A stretch of DNA of 64,000 nucleotides, from the NCBI GenBank assembly GCA_902794535.1, contig CADBHQ010000008.1:1-64000 (forward strand), written 5' to 3'. The notes below the pieces were generated by a model, which saw only the letters and a list, made by a program, of their open reading frames with translations, was not told where the DNA came from and did not search any database. The position numbers and the translations under genes were made by a program. Shown here piece by piece: positions 8,966 to 16,991 of this stretch; the stretch's first letter is position 1, and each line of letters opens with the position of its first letter. The DNA is from Fibrobacter succinogenes (GTDB lineage Bacteria > Fibrobacterota > Fibrobacteria > Fibrobacterales > Fibrobacteraceae).

Positions 8966-9532
8966 TTAGTAAAATCCCCAATGGCGGTAAGGTCCGTATG
9001 CCTTGAAAGCGTCGTTTTCGTTTATGAACATGACCCTGACACTCATGTTGTCGTTGGGTTTATATTCCAAGGAAATATCAGGAATCACAATGCCTACGCG
9101 CCCTTGGCGAACATCTTCTTTTGCGACGGGTGAACCAAAACGGAAGTTGGAATAAAGCGGCATCCAGAGTCCGACATTTGCATATAAATGTAGTTCCGGC
9201 GTAAATTCGTAGGCGAGGTGTGCCATGTAGCTTTGCTGGGCGTAAGTTCCAAAAGAACCGCCCATAAAACTGATTGTATACGAGTAGGCGACTTTTAGCG
9301 CGGGGTCAAAGGTTTCGTGCCTGACTAAACGTTCGGGGTTAAAATGCTCACGATTCCAGGGAATTCCATCGTCTGGGACCACATACACGGTATCGACAAT
9401 TGTGTCTTTCGGGGCTTCTTTGACGGCAGCGTTTTTTTTCGCGGTGCTTGCAACAGCGGAATCGGCCTTCGCAGGACTTTCCGCAAAGGCTGTCATTGCC
9501 ATAAACAGCATCAAAAACAGCATTAACCGCAT
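8966..9532 (-). CDS. Exported protein of unknown function
   Basis: Not recognised. The 188-residue product has a signal peptide (MRLMLFLMLFMAMTAFA, residues 1-17), an Ala/Lys/Asp-rich linker, and a beta-rich remainder with many aromatic residues, for example GSFGTYAQQSYMAHLAYEF. It ends in HWGFY. The strand pattern and terminal aromatic suggest a small outer-membrane barrel of about eight strands. It heads the minus-strand run that continues through the LytR_C-like gene, rsfS and argS. Confidence 0.7.
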   Translation of the reverse strand: MRLMLFLMLFMAMTAFAESPAKADSAVASTAKKNAAVKEAPKDTIVDTVYVVPDDGIPWNREHFNPERLVRHETFDPALKVAYSYTISFMGGSFGTYAQQSYMAHLAYEFTPELHLYANVGLWMPLYSNFRFGSPVAKEDVRQGRVGIVIPDISLEYKPNDNMSVRVMFINENDAFKAYGPYRHWGFY

Positions 9533-9545
9533 GCTTAGAATATAG

Positions 9546-9582
9546 AAAAAGGGACTGAAAGGATTTCCCTTTCAGCCCCTTA
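9546..9582 (-). terminator. Terminator downstream of the flotillin gene
   Basis: Read on the minus strand: AAGGGGCTGAAAGG-GAAAT-CCTTTCAGTCCCTT followed by TTTC. A long stem with one mismatch, 17 bp after the flotillin stop at 9599, placed before the next minus-strand gene start at 9532. Confidence 0.8.
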
Positions 9583-9598
9583 AGTCGAATTCTGCCTG

Positions 9599-11110
9599 TT
9601 ATTTGTTGTTTTCCTGCGTGTTGTCGGGCTTGGTGACGCCTGCAAGCTTTGCTCCAAACATGGAACCAAGAACCGTGCGCAAGTCGATACCGAGAGAATC
9701 CGTGAGGCCGTTGGTGACCTGCGTGAGAGTCTTGGTAATGTCGCCTGTGAGCTTTGCCGTGTTGCCTTCGCCGTACATGGTGATGTTTCCAATCTTTTCC
9801 ATGGGCTTAGCAATAGCGGCTGCGATTTGCGGCATCTGTTCGAAATATCTTTCGATAGTCTTCAGCTGCATTTCTTGGCGAGCGGCATCACCATAGAGCT
9901 TCATGGCTTCTGCCTTCTTGTTCAGCGCTTCAGCTTCGGCAAGGCCTTGTGCCTTGATAGCTTCTGCTTCGGCGAGACCCTTTGCCTTTGTGGCTTCTGC
10001 CTCGGCCATGGCTTTCGCCTTGGTGGCTTCGGCTTCGGCGAAGGCTTTTTCCTTTTCTGCATCGGCTATCTGCTTAATAGCTTTGGCGCGCTGTTCTTCC
10101 TTGTAACGGTCGGCTTCTGCGTCTTTCTGTTGCTGGAAAAGTTCCGCTTCAGAACGCTGAATCTGGGCCTGGCGTTCGGCTTCGGCTTTCTTTTCGATTT
10201 GAGCCTTCAGTTCCTTTTCGGTCACCATCACCATGCGTTCGCGAATTTCAATTTCCTTTTCCTGCTTGGCGACTTCGGCTTCGGCCTGGGCCACGTTGAT
10301 TGCCTTTTGCTGGGTCTGCTTCTGGATTTCGTAAGCGGCATCGGCAATAGCCTTTTCTGTATCCGAAATCTTCTGCAGATTGGCCTTTTTCACGGCGAGG
10401 TCGTTCTGCTTTTGGGCGATTTCCAGTTCGGCGGCCACGGCAGCGTCGTTGGCGTCTTTCTTGGCCTGGGACTGAGCAACGCTGATATCTCTTTCGGCAT
10501 TGGCCTTAGAAATGGCGGCTGCCTTGCGAATGGCAGAGGTCTTGTCCACACCCAGATTTTCAATCACGCCGTTAGCATCTTCAAAATTCTGGATATTGAA
10601 AGTCTGAACCACAATACCCAATTTTTCCAAGTCGGGAATAGCGTTTTCGAGCACGAGTTCAGAAACTTGCTTGCGGTCTCCCACAAGGTCTACCAGCTGC
10701 ATGCGACCTACGATTTCGCGCATGTTACCTTCCAAGATATCTACAATCATGGCGCGGATGTCTTCGGGCTTCTTGTTCAAGAAGTTCTGTGCCGAAGACT
10801 TGAGACGGTCTGGATTATCCGAAATCTTGGCTGTCACGACAGCGTCGACAGAAACGTTGATGTAATCCTTTGTCGGAACCGGGCTTCCTGTCTTTACGTC
10901 AATTTGAATCAACTGCAAAGAAAGGTGGTCGGCGCGTTCAAAGAAGGGAATTCGAAGGCCCGCACGTCCGATAATGACTTTCGGAAGCTTCCGAAGGCCT
11001 GAAACGATAATGGCTTCGTCTGGTGCGGCCTTGATATACGACATCACAAAGATGATGGCGAGGAAAAATACCACAGCAAAAATAATTGTTAAAAGAATGC
11101 TTGTTTGCAT
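9599..11110 (-). CDS. Flotillin-like SPFH/band 7 protein
   Basis: A membrane scaffold of the flotillin family (503 residues), forming oligomeric cages or microdomains at the cytoplasmic membrane. Visible are one N-terminal membrane segment (residues 5-25), the SPFH domain (about 30-210, with IIVSGLRKLPKVIIGRAGLRIPFFERAD), then a long Ala/Glu/Lys coiled coil (about 210-430). The coiled coil contains near-repeats of the type ATKAKAMAEAE / AIKAQGLAEAE. A Gly-containing tail follows (430-503). The length matches the YqiK/FloT group. No NfeD partner gene lies alongside. It stands alone between panD and a terminator. Confidence 0.9.
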   Translation of the reverse strand: MQTSILLTIIFAVVFFLAIIFVMSYIKAAPDEAIIVSGLRKLPKVIIGRAGLRIPFFERADHLSLQLIQIDVKTGSPVPTKDYINVSVDAVVTAKISDNPDRLKSSAQNFLNKKPEDIRAMIVDILEGNMREIVGRMQLVDLVGDRKQVSELVLENAIPDLEKLGIVVQTFNIQNFEDANGVIENLGVDKTSAIRKAAAISKANAERDISVAQSQAKKDANDAAVAAELEIAQKQNDLAVKKANLQKISDTEKAIADAAYEIQKQTQQKAINVAQAEAEVAKQEKEIEIRERMVMVTEKELKAQIEKKAEAERQAQIQRSEAELFQQQKDAEADRYKEEQRAKAIKQIADAEKEKAFAEAEATKAKAMAEAEATKAKGLAEAEAIKAQGLAEAEALNKKAEAMKLYGDAARQEMQLKTIERYFEQMPQIAAAIAKPMEKIGNITMYGEGNTAKLTGDITKTLTQVTNGLTDSLGIDLRTVLGSMFGAKLAGVTKPDNTQENNK

Positions 11111-11216
11111 AAATTAATTCTCCTTTTGTTTGTTCTAAATATATAACAAAAGATCTGCCACGGAATGACAGACCTCAAATTTTTCGATAGAATGAAAAAA
11201 AATTGTGACCGAGTGT

Positions 11217-11564
11217 TTAAACGATTTCGTTCTTGGCGTTCACGTGGATAACGGTGGGTTTCCACGACTTGGCTTCGGCTTCGCTCATGGTTGCATAAGC
11301 AACGATAATCACAAGGTCGCCCGGCTGAACAAGTCTTGCGGCTGCGCCGTTCAAGCAAATCACGCCAGAACCGGCAGGGCCTTCAATCACATAAGTATCA
11401 AGGCGGTTGCCGTTATTAACGTCCAAAACGCCGACTTTTTCGAAAGGAAGAATATTTGCGGCATCCATCAAATCGCGGGCAATAGTAATCGAACCCTCAT
11501 AGTTGAGGTTTGCGTCGGTTACAGTAGCGCGATGGATTTTGCTTTTGAGTAATTCTAGCTGCAT
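11217..11564 (-). CDS. panD: Aspartate 1-decarboxylase precursor
   Basis: Makes beta-alanine from L-aspartate for pantothenate/CoA synthesis. The 115-residue proenzyme self-cleaves to form a pyruvoyl cofactor: the motif LNYEGSITI puts the Gly-Ser cleavage site at residues 24/25. [15 protein letters not shown] at the N-terminus and the [16 protein letters not shown] stretch are family hallmarks. The start lies 7 bp from the stop of the 247-residue exported protein upstream, suggesting co-transcription, though the two show no functional link. No panB or panC is in the window. Confidence 0.96.
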   Translation of the reverse strand: MQLELLKSKIHRATVTDANLNYEGSITIARDLMDAANILPFEKVGVLDVNNGNRLDTYVIEGPAGSGVICLNGAAARLVQPGDLVIIVAYATMSEAEAKSWKPTVIHVNAKNEIV

Positions 11565-11571
11565 GATGCGC

Positions 11572-12315
11572 TTAGAATTTTACGTTGAAGAATCCGGCAA
11601 CGCCCTTATCCGGGGTCGGGAGGATTCCGTAGCTGAAACGGTTTGCGTCCGGGTTGCTGTCCCACTGAGTGCTAAAGAATGCGTCTGCGAAGGACCAAAT
11701 GTGTGCGCCCGCAACGAAAATCAGACCATACCACCAAGCGGAATTGCCGTCGATTGCAAGGTAAACCGTTGCACCGACGCTGACACCCCACAGGGCATCC
11801 ATCCAAATGGCTTTCATCGATTCATCTTTGTGCCACTGATACAGCGACGGAATCAGCAAGGAAAGGTATGCATAGCCCTGGTCGCCAGAGCGGTTACGGT
11901 AAGAACGGTCGATATCGGCGTCTTCAAGGCCGCCAGAACGCTGGCTGATCCATTCCTGTTCGGAAACACCGAGCTTTTCCCAAGGTTTCTGGAGATATTC
12001 GGAGGGGCGAATGCCCATTTCTACGAGGTTCGTGAGTTTGTCTCTCGAGATGCCTTCTTGCTTGGCCTGCTGGAATTCCCACTGAGTGAGACCCATTTCT
12101 TCGTAGTTGAAGCCCTGCCATTCATCGGCAGTAGCCTTTGCTTCGCCAACATTTGCGCTAGGAGTTTCTTCGTTGCTGTTGTCGGCAAAAACGTCGTCCG
12201 TTTCCTCAGTAGCCCCGTAAGAATAGGAATCTTCGGAAGATTCATCGTCAAACTGTGCGAACGCAATGGAGCCGCACAAAAGCACCGTTGTGAGAATCTT
12301 GCACCAATTCGCCAT
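11572..12315 (-). CDS. Exported/membrane protein of unknown function
   Basis: Unrecognised 247-residue protein. It has a signal peptide (about residues 1-20, IAFAQFDDE), then an acidic Ser/Glu/Asp-rich segment (20-60). A helical region follows with two similar stretches, [19 protein letters not shown] and [17 protein letters not shown]. The C-terminal half has two or three hydrophobic segments (about 145-205, [20 protein letters not shown]). It resembles the DUF5683-type proteins in layout, but I cannot confirm that. It lies directly after tRNA-Leu (minus strand) and 7 bp before panD. Confidence 0.7.
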   Translation of the reverse strand: MANWCKILTTVLLCGSIAFAQFDDESSEDSYSYGATEETDDVFADNSNEETPSANVGEAKATADEWQGFNYEEMGLTQWEFQQAKQEGISRDKLTNLVEMGIRPSEYLQKPWEKLGVSEQEWISQRSGGLEDADIDRSYRNRSGDQGYAYLSLLIPSLYQWHKDESMKAIWMDALWGVSVGATVYLAIDGNSAWWYGLIFVAGAHIWSFADAFFSTQWDSNPDANRFSYGILPTPDKGVAGFFNVKF

Positions 12316-12337
12316 CAGTTTCTTCCTTCAAAAGTAA

Positions 12338-12421
12338 TGCCGGGGGAGGGAATCGAACCCTCACACTCTCGCGAGTACCGGATTTTGAGTCCGGCGCGTC
12401 TACCAATTTCACCACCCCGGC
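12338..12421 (-). tRNA. tRNA-Leu (CAA)
   Basis: An 84-nt cloverleaf on the minus strand. The acceptor stem GCCGGGG pairs with CCCCGGC, with A as discriminator. The D-arm contains AATTGGTAGA, and the anticodon stem CCGGA/TCCGG encloses CTCAAAA, giving anticodon CAA. A long class II variable arm (TACTCGCGAGAGTGT) fits leucine. The T-arm has GGTTCGATTCC. No CCA is encoded. Confidence 0.97.
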
Positions 12422-12500
12422 TCGGGGTTTGTTCAAATATAGAACAATTTTAGCATTTTTTGCAGGGGAAACCGCGAAAAAAGCTCTTTTTTGTGCAAAT

Positions 12501-13406
12501 TTACCTTTTCAAAAGGGGTTGATATTCAATTTTTAGGGGGGCAAGCTTGCTTGCCGCGAAATCGACCGCCTTATCCTTGGTTTCAAACTTGCCTGTTTGG
12601 ACTAAATAGAGGGTTCTTTCGCCGCGCGGCTGCTCAATAATCGTGCAGGTGATTTTTTGCTTTTTCAGGCTCGAAACCAACAAATCAGCATTAGATTTTG
12701 TTCCAAATGCGCCTAACTGCAGGGTCCAGTATTCCTGAGCGGGGGCTTGGGTGGCAGGAGCGGGGGCCGGCGCGGGTGCTGGGGCTGTAGCCTGGACAGC
12801 GGGTTTAGGTTGTTCAACCACCGGAGCCGGTTGGGCGGGTTTCGGTGCCGGTTCAGGGGTAACGGGCTGTGCAACCGGAGCTGCTTTGGTCTGCGATGCA
12901 GTGCGAATAGCCTTGATTGAATCCGGATTGTTCAGCAAGTTGCAGCGGTCATCCAAGTCTTCCGACTTTACTTTTGCCTTTACGGCCTTGCAAACCTTCT
13001 GCAGTACAATGGCTTGGTGCGGGTGCGAAGTTTCGATTGCCTGAATTAAGTCTTCGGCGGCCTTGTCGTACTTGCCAAGGTAGAGCCTGAACTGGGCGCT
13101 CGTCATCATCAAGTCCGAATAAATCGCTCTTTGCGGGTTCGTAGTCTTAATCAGACTGTCGAGGCGGTTGCCTGCAATCTTGAACGACTGGGCGCTACCC
13201 ATTTGCGAAAGGGCGAGCACGTTCCACAAGTAGCATTCGGCGCGCAGTGAATCCGGTTCCTTGGGGCATGCGACTTCGTAGGCGGCAGCGGCTTCTTTCC
13301 AGTTGCCGGCAACGTATGCCTTTTGCGCATCAGCCATCGTCTGTGCGAATGAGTTTATGCAGCAAAGTGCAAGTAGAATAGAAAGTACGCTGATTTTGGA
13401 ATCCAT
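12501..13406 (-). CDS. Exported SPOR-domain protein with TPR-like N-terminus
   Basis: A 301-residue secreted protein. It has a signal peptide (about residues 1-21, NSFAQTMAD) and a helical TPR/YbgF-like region (22-150, AYVAGNWKEAAAAYEVACPKEPDS). A Pro/Ala/Glu/Lys-rich linker follows (about 180-225, repeated PAPAPA). The C-terminal SPOR domain (about 228-300) contains YWTLQLGAFGTKSNADLLV and LYLVQTGKFETKDKAVDFA. SPOR domains bind denuded septal peptidoglycan, so a role at division sites or in cell-wall remodelling is likely. The ATG is directly preceded by the hairpin repeat element at 13407-13453. Confidence 0.88.
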   Translation of the reverse strand: MDSKISVLSILLALCCINSFAQTMADAQKAYVAGNWKEAAAAYEVACPKEPDSLRAECYLWNVLALSQMGSAQSFKIAGNRLDSLIKTTNPQRAIYSDLMMTSAQFRLYLGKYDKAAEDLIQAIETSHPHQAIVLQKVCKAVKAKVKSEDLDDRCNLLNNPDSIKAIRTASQTKAAPVAQPVTPEPAPKPAQPAPVVEQPKPAVQATAPAPAPAPAPATQAPAQEYWTLQLGAFGTKSNADLLVSSLKKQKITCTIIEQPRGERTLYLVQTGKFETKDKAVDFAASKLAPLKIEYQPLLKR

Positions 13407-13453
13407 CTTTCGTCTCTCGTCTGTAGGCGCTTGCGCCGTTCTCTCGTCTAAAC
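13407..13453 (-). repeat. Intergenic hairpin repeat element, copy 1
   Basis: On the minus strand: TTTAGACGAGAGAAC, then a hairpin GGCGC-AA-GCGCC, then TACAGACGAGAGACGAAAG and directly the ATG of the SPOR gene. GACGAGAGA occurs twice, once on each side of the hairpin. Copy 2 is at 48337-48383. The stop codon (TAG) of miaB lies inside the first flank. Its purine-rich 3' end may serve as the ribosome binding region. Confidence 0.8.
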
Positions 13454-14770
13454 TAACTTTCCTCTAATCGTCCATCCGCGAATGTCGTCGAGCTTCACCT
13501 TCACGTAGTCGCCGGGCTTCACGATGCGGCCTTCTTCGGGCTTGAAAACCACCTTCTTGAAGTTGTCGGTTCGGCCGCGCAGTTCCGTCTCGTCGCGTGC
13601 GGAATTCTTTTCCACCAAAAGTTCCTCGGTACGGCCGAGCATCATCTGGTTGCGCTTGAGTGTAATGGCGTTCTGTAGTTCCACAAGGCGCGTGTGACGT
13701 TCCTGCTTTTCCTGTTCGGTGAGCGTCTCGGCTTCCTTGTACGATTCTGTGCCCTTGCGCGGGCTGTAGATGAACATGAAGGCGCTGTCGAACTGGCACT
13801 GTTCAAATGCCTTGAGCGTGTCTTCGAAATCGGCTTCGGTTTCGCCCACGAATCCGCAAATCACGTCCGTCGAAATTCCGTAGAACGGGTCTTTGCTGCG
13901 CAGCTGCTCGATAATCGAGAGGTACTGCTCCATATTGTGCTGGCGGCGCATCTTCTTGAGCATGGCGTCGGAGCCGCTCTGGATAGGAATGTGCGCGTAG
14001 TGACAGACCTTCGGGTTGTTGAGCAACACGTCGATGAGTTCGTTCGTATAGTGTCTCGGGTGCGGGCTAGTAAAGCGAATGCGGCGGATGCCGTCGATTT
14101 CAGAAACCTTCGTAAGGAGGTCGGCAAAGTTGCCGCCTTCAGTCTTGTAGGCGTTCACCGTCTGGCCCAGCAGCGTCACCTCGGTAATACCCTTGTCAGC
14201 GGCTTTGCGGACTTCGGCGAGCACGTCATTCATGTCGCGGTACTTTTCCGGCCCGCGCAGGTACGGCACAATGCAGTAGCTGCAGCGCTTGTTGCATCCG
14301 CGCTGAATAGCCACGAAGGTGGTAAAGTCGTTCTGGAGCTTCGCGTATTCGCCTAAGTAGTTTTCACTCAGGTCCTCGTCGATGAACATCTTGTGGTGCG
14401 TCAGGTGCAAGGGACTCTGGGCGTCGCCGAGCAGCAGTTCCGGGATTTTCTTGTACTGGTCCGGGCCCACGACGTAGCTCACGTTCGGGAGGCGCTTCAA
14501 AAGTTCCGGTCCGCGATTTTTAGCCATGCAACCGCACACGACAACCTTCACGTCGGGATTCTTCTTGTTCAGGTACTTGAGCTTGCTGATGTTCGCGATG
14601 GCGGTTTCCTCGGCCTTTTCGCGTACGCTGCAGGTGTTCACGATGATGAAGTCGGCATCTTCCTGGTTGCTCGTCTCAACGCAACCGCACATGTCGAGTT
14701 CCTGGGCGATCATCGCCGAGTCGTACTCGTTCATCTGGCAGCCGTATGTGGCCAAGTGGTATTTTTTCAT
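13448..14770 (-). CDS. miaB: tRNA-2-methylthio-N6-dimethylallyladenosine synthase MiaB
   Basis: Radical-SAM methylthiotransferase that converts i6A37 to ms2i6A37 in tRNAs reading UNN codons. The 440-residue protein has the full set. The N-terminal UPF0004 domain has its three Cys (YGCQMNE, NTCSVRE, CGCMAK). The radical SAM cluster motif is CNKRCSYC (about residues 155-162), and the C-terminal TRAM domain ends IRGWTIRGKLV. The stop lies in the hairpin repeat that precedes the SPOR gene, so the two genes are probably on one transcript. Length matches characterised MiaB. Confidence 0.96.
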   Translation of the reverse strand: MKKYHLATYGCQMNEYDSAMIAQELDMCGCVETSNQEDADFIIVNTCSVREKAEETAIANISKLKYLNKKNPDVKVVVCGCMAKNRGPELLKRLPNVSYVVGPDQYKKIPELLLGDAQSPLHLTHHKMFIDEDLSENYLGEYAKLQNDFTTFVAIQRGCNKRCSYCIVPYLRGPEKYRDMNDVLAEVRKAADKGITEVTLLGQTVNAYKTEGGNFADLLTKVSEIDGIRRIRFTSPHPRHYTNELIDVLLNNPKVCHYAHIPIQSGSDAMLKKMRRQHNMEQYLSIIEQLRSKDPFYGISTDVICGFVGETEADFEDTLKAFEQCQFDSAFMFIYSPRKGTESYKEAETLTEQEKQERHTRLVELQNAITLKRNQMMLGRTEELLVEKNSARDETELRGRTDNFKKVVFKPEEGRIVKPGDYVKVKLDDIRGWTIRGKLV

Positions 14771-14800
14771 GCGGGTAAAGATAGCATTTTTAGTTGGCAG

Positions 14801-14821
14801 AACTTAGAACTTAGAGCTTAG
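14801..14821. repeat. Tandem heptamer repeat
   Basis: Three 7-bp units in a row: AACTTAG, AACTTAG, AGCTTAG. They sit between miaB (start 14770) and the lipoprotein gene ending at 14864, both on the minus strand. No function is evident. Confidence 0.7.
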
Positions 14822-14863
14822 AAAAGTCATTCTGGAGCGTAAAGTGAGCCCAAGATAGAAAAA

Positions 14864-15469
14864 TTAAAGACAGCGATAATTATTCAAAAATTCTAGTTCT
14901 TCTTGTTCGTTGGCAAAATTGTCTACACAAGATTCATGTTCTCCTGTAATGTCGCCAGGGGTTCCTGTGGCTAGTCCAATAATTCCGGTTCCTGTTCCTA
15001 CTAGACCTCCCAAAAGTAACGCACCACCAATGTTAATTGAACAGATTGAACCAAATGTTATTCCAAATCCCAGTCCAAAGCCGATAATACCATTTCTTAA
15101 TCCATTATCTTCAGTGATGACATCAGGACTTTTAATTTTATTTGTCTTGCAAATGTTGATAGATTCTCGCTGGACTGCAATAATTTGATTTTTGGAATTT
15201 CCGTCCCATCCTTCTAACGGACTCATGATGATTTCGTCTCTTTTGTTGTCATAGCAAAATCCATGATTCCTATATACATGCGTACTGTCGTTATCATCTT
15301 TCATTTCGAAAGCCATAGGATATGAATACCTGTTTATATCAAGATTGAATGATTTGACTGTGACGATTTTCTTATTGTCAGATTCTGTAATGATATGGGA
15401 ATTGGATGAACCGGTTGCACATCCGATTAGTAGTATGTAAAACGGTATGAGTAAAAGAATTGCTTTCAT
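14864..15469 (-). CDS. Lipoprotein with glycine-zipper-like segment
   Basis: Unrecognised. The 201-residue product has a lipoprotein signal (lipobox LIGC at about residues 14-17). After a soluble region with charged and aromatic residues it has a glycine-rich hydrophobic stretch (about 135-175) with repeated GxxxG spacing, for example GFGLGFGITFG and GGLVGTGTG, followed by an acidic tail. Glycine zippers usually insert in or associate with membranes. Base composition here is more AT-rich than the neighbours, shared with the ATPase gene upstream, which may mark an acquired islet at 14864-16890. Confidence 0.7.
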   Translation of the reverse strand: MKAILLLIPFYILLIGCATGSSNSHIITESDNKKIVTVKSFNLDINRYSYPMAFEMKDDNDSTHVYRNHGFCYDNKRDEIIMSPLEGWDGNSKNQIIAVQRESINICKTNKIKSPDVITEDNGLRNGIIGFGLGFGITFGSICSINIGGALLLGGLVGTGTGIIGLATGTPGDITGEHESCVDNFANEQEELEFLNNYRCL

Positions 15470-15476
15470 TGTTTTT

Positions 15477-16790
15477 TTATGGCAGAGTTACAACTTTCCC
15501 GACAACGCCAACATTGTTTTCTGAAAGCTTGTAGCAGGCGTTTACTTCATAATTTTCGTTCTGTAGGACCGTCTTTGCTGACTTGGTTTGCCCCGAGGTC
15601 GCCTTGACTTCGATCAAAGCTGTTTCGCCCGCAATAGTTTCGACAAAGTCAATTTCAAGGCCGGAATTTTTGCGGAAGTAGTATAAGTTTCGTCCTTGCT
15701 TAGAGAAACAGTCTGCGACAATGTTCTCGTAAATAGCGCCCTTGTAAAATCCTAAGTCTCCGCTAAGGATTTTTGCCGCACATCCCTTTTCGAGCATCGC
15801 GACGAACAGTCCGGAGTCTTGCATGTAAATTTTAAAAGTATTTTCAATTTTGTAGCCATCTAGTGGTGTGGATATGTTTGTAAGGTTGTGACATAGATTG
15901 ATGATGCCACAATCGTAAAGCCACTGGATTGCGTTTTGGTATGCTTCAGAACGACCTTTTTTTTCAAGTGAAGAATAAACGAATTTCTTGTTCTCTTTGG
16001 CAAGTTGTGCCGGAATGGAATCGAATACTCGGTTGATTCTTCCTAGAAGCGTCCTGTCAATTTCCTCGTTTTCATCTTCGTCAAGGTGTTTGCCGAAATC
16101 GTCCTTGTATTCTTCGAGAATGTCCTGCTGTTCCTGCCAAACAACGTTCATGTCGTTTGTCTCGACAAATCTGGAAACGATGTATGGGAGGCCTCCCACG
16201 CAGAGGTATTCCCTAAAATAGCGCAGCATGGCGTTGTGCGTGGCTTCGCTGACGGGTTTCTTGTTGTTGAAACATTCCTTTAGATAATCAATGACTTTTT
16301 CGTCAATGCCCTTTGCCCACAGAAATTCTTCGAAATCCATGGGCTTCATGTAAATGATTCGCTCAAATCCGGTGGGAACGCCCTTGCCCTTTTTCTTGTT
16401 GTACCCCTTTATTCCTAGGAGTGACCCCGTACAGATGACATCGTAGCGACCATCTTCCATGAATGGTTTAATACTTGCGCGGGCGTTTGCGCATTCTTGA
16501 ATCTCGTCAAAAATGATGATGGTCTTTTGAGGTTCGAAGCGTGCATCGGGTAGCAGGGCTGAAAGGTCGATAGTCATTCGATTGACATTGAAGTCGCCAT
16601 CGAAAATTTTGCGCGCACTGTCATTTTCTTTAAAGTTTACGTAGACCACATGCTTGTAGTGGCTCTTGGCGAATTCAAGTACACTGGATGTTTTGCCGAT
16701 TTGGCGCATACCTTTGACGACAAGAGCTTTTTTCTTGCCCCCGCCATTTTTCCATTTTTCGAATTCCTTCAGGATTTTTCGCTTGAACAT
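15477..16790 (-). CDS. AAA-family ATPase with DUF4143 domain
   Basis: A 437-residue two-domain protein. The N-terminal AAA_14-type ATPase has Walker A GMRQIGKTS (about residues 26-34) and Walker B TIIIFDEIQEC (about 89-99). The C-terminal DUF4143 domain resembles a PD-(D/E)XK nuclease fold: GLEIDFVE followed by ALIEVKATSG supplies the Asp, Glu and Lys expected of that motif. Such ATPases are common, multicopy and poorly characterised, and a defence, transposition-related or toxin-like role has been considered for relatives. Three iterons with exact 33-bp spacing lie just upstream. It is followed after 7 bp by the glycine-zipper lipoprotein. Confidence 0.88.
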   Translation of the reverse strand: MFKRKILKEFEKWKNGGGKKKALVVKGMRQIGKTSSVLEFAKSHYKHVVYVNFKENDSARKIFDGDFNVNRMTIDLSALLPDARFEPQKTIIIFDEIQECANARASIKPFMEDGRYDVICTGSLLGIKGYNKKKGKGVPTGFERIIYMKPMDFEEFLWAKGIDEKVIDYLKECFNNKKPVSEATHNAMLRYFREYLCVGGLPYIVSRFVETNDMNVVWQEQQDILEEYKDDFGKHLDEDENEEIDRTLLGRINRVFDSIPAQLAKENKKFVYSSLEKKGRSEAYQNAIQWLYDCGIINLCHNLTNISTPLDGYKIENTFKIYMQDSGLFVAMLEKGCAAKILSGDLGFYKGAIYENIVADCFSKQGRNLYYFRKNSGLEIDFVETIAGETALIEVKATSGQTKSAKTVLQNENYEVNACYKLSENNVGVVGKVVTLP

Positions 16791-16799
16791 ACTCTAAAT

Positions 16800-16883
16800 A
16801 TACACTTTTTCAAGGGATAAATCAATACTTTAATACACTTTTTCGACCCACTTTTATACTCTTGAATACACTTTTTCAAGGGA
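16800..16883 (-). repeat. Three 33-bp iterons upstream of the DUF4143 ATPase
   Basis: ATACACTTTTTCAAGGGA at 16800 and 16866, and the variant ATACACTTTTTCGA at 16833, are spaced exactly 33 bp start to start. Two arms form CTTGAA-8nt-TTCAAG around 16861-16880. The array begins 9 bp upstream of the ATPase start codon (16790), so it overlaps or flanks its promoter. It is probably an autoregulatory operator; that is inference. Confidence 0.75.
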
Positions 16884-16991
16884 GTTTATTGAAAAATGGC
16901 GATTTTAGTTGAAATTTGACAGTTGTGTTTCTTAAAACATTCTTGAAAAAGGGGTGCTCCTGAGGCTCAAAAATTATACTATACTTAAAAT

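Noticed and set aside
10000-10140. Short repeats in the flotillin gene as a CRISPR or tandem array
   Set aside because: They are in-frame Ala/Glu codon repeats of the coiled coil, not separated by spacers.
9827-11002. Plus-strand Leu/Phe/Gly-rich frame opposite the flotillin
   Set aside because: It is the reverse of the Ala/Glu-rich coiled coil, not a membrane protein gene.
16938-16955. Fourth copy of the 33-bp iteron (TTCTTGAAAAAGGGGTG)
   Set aside because: It is inverted, diverged and off the 33-bp register, so I count only three copies.
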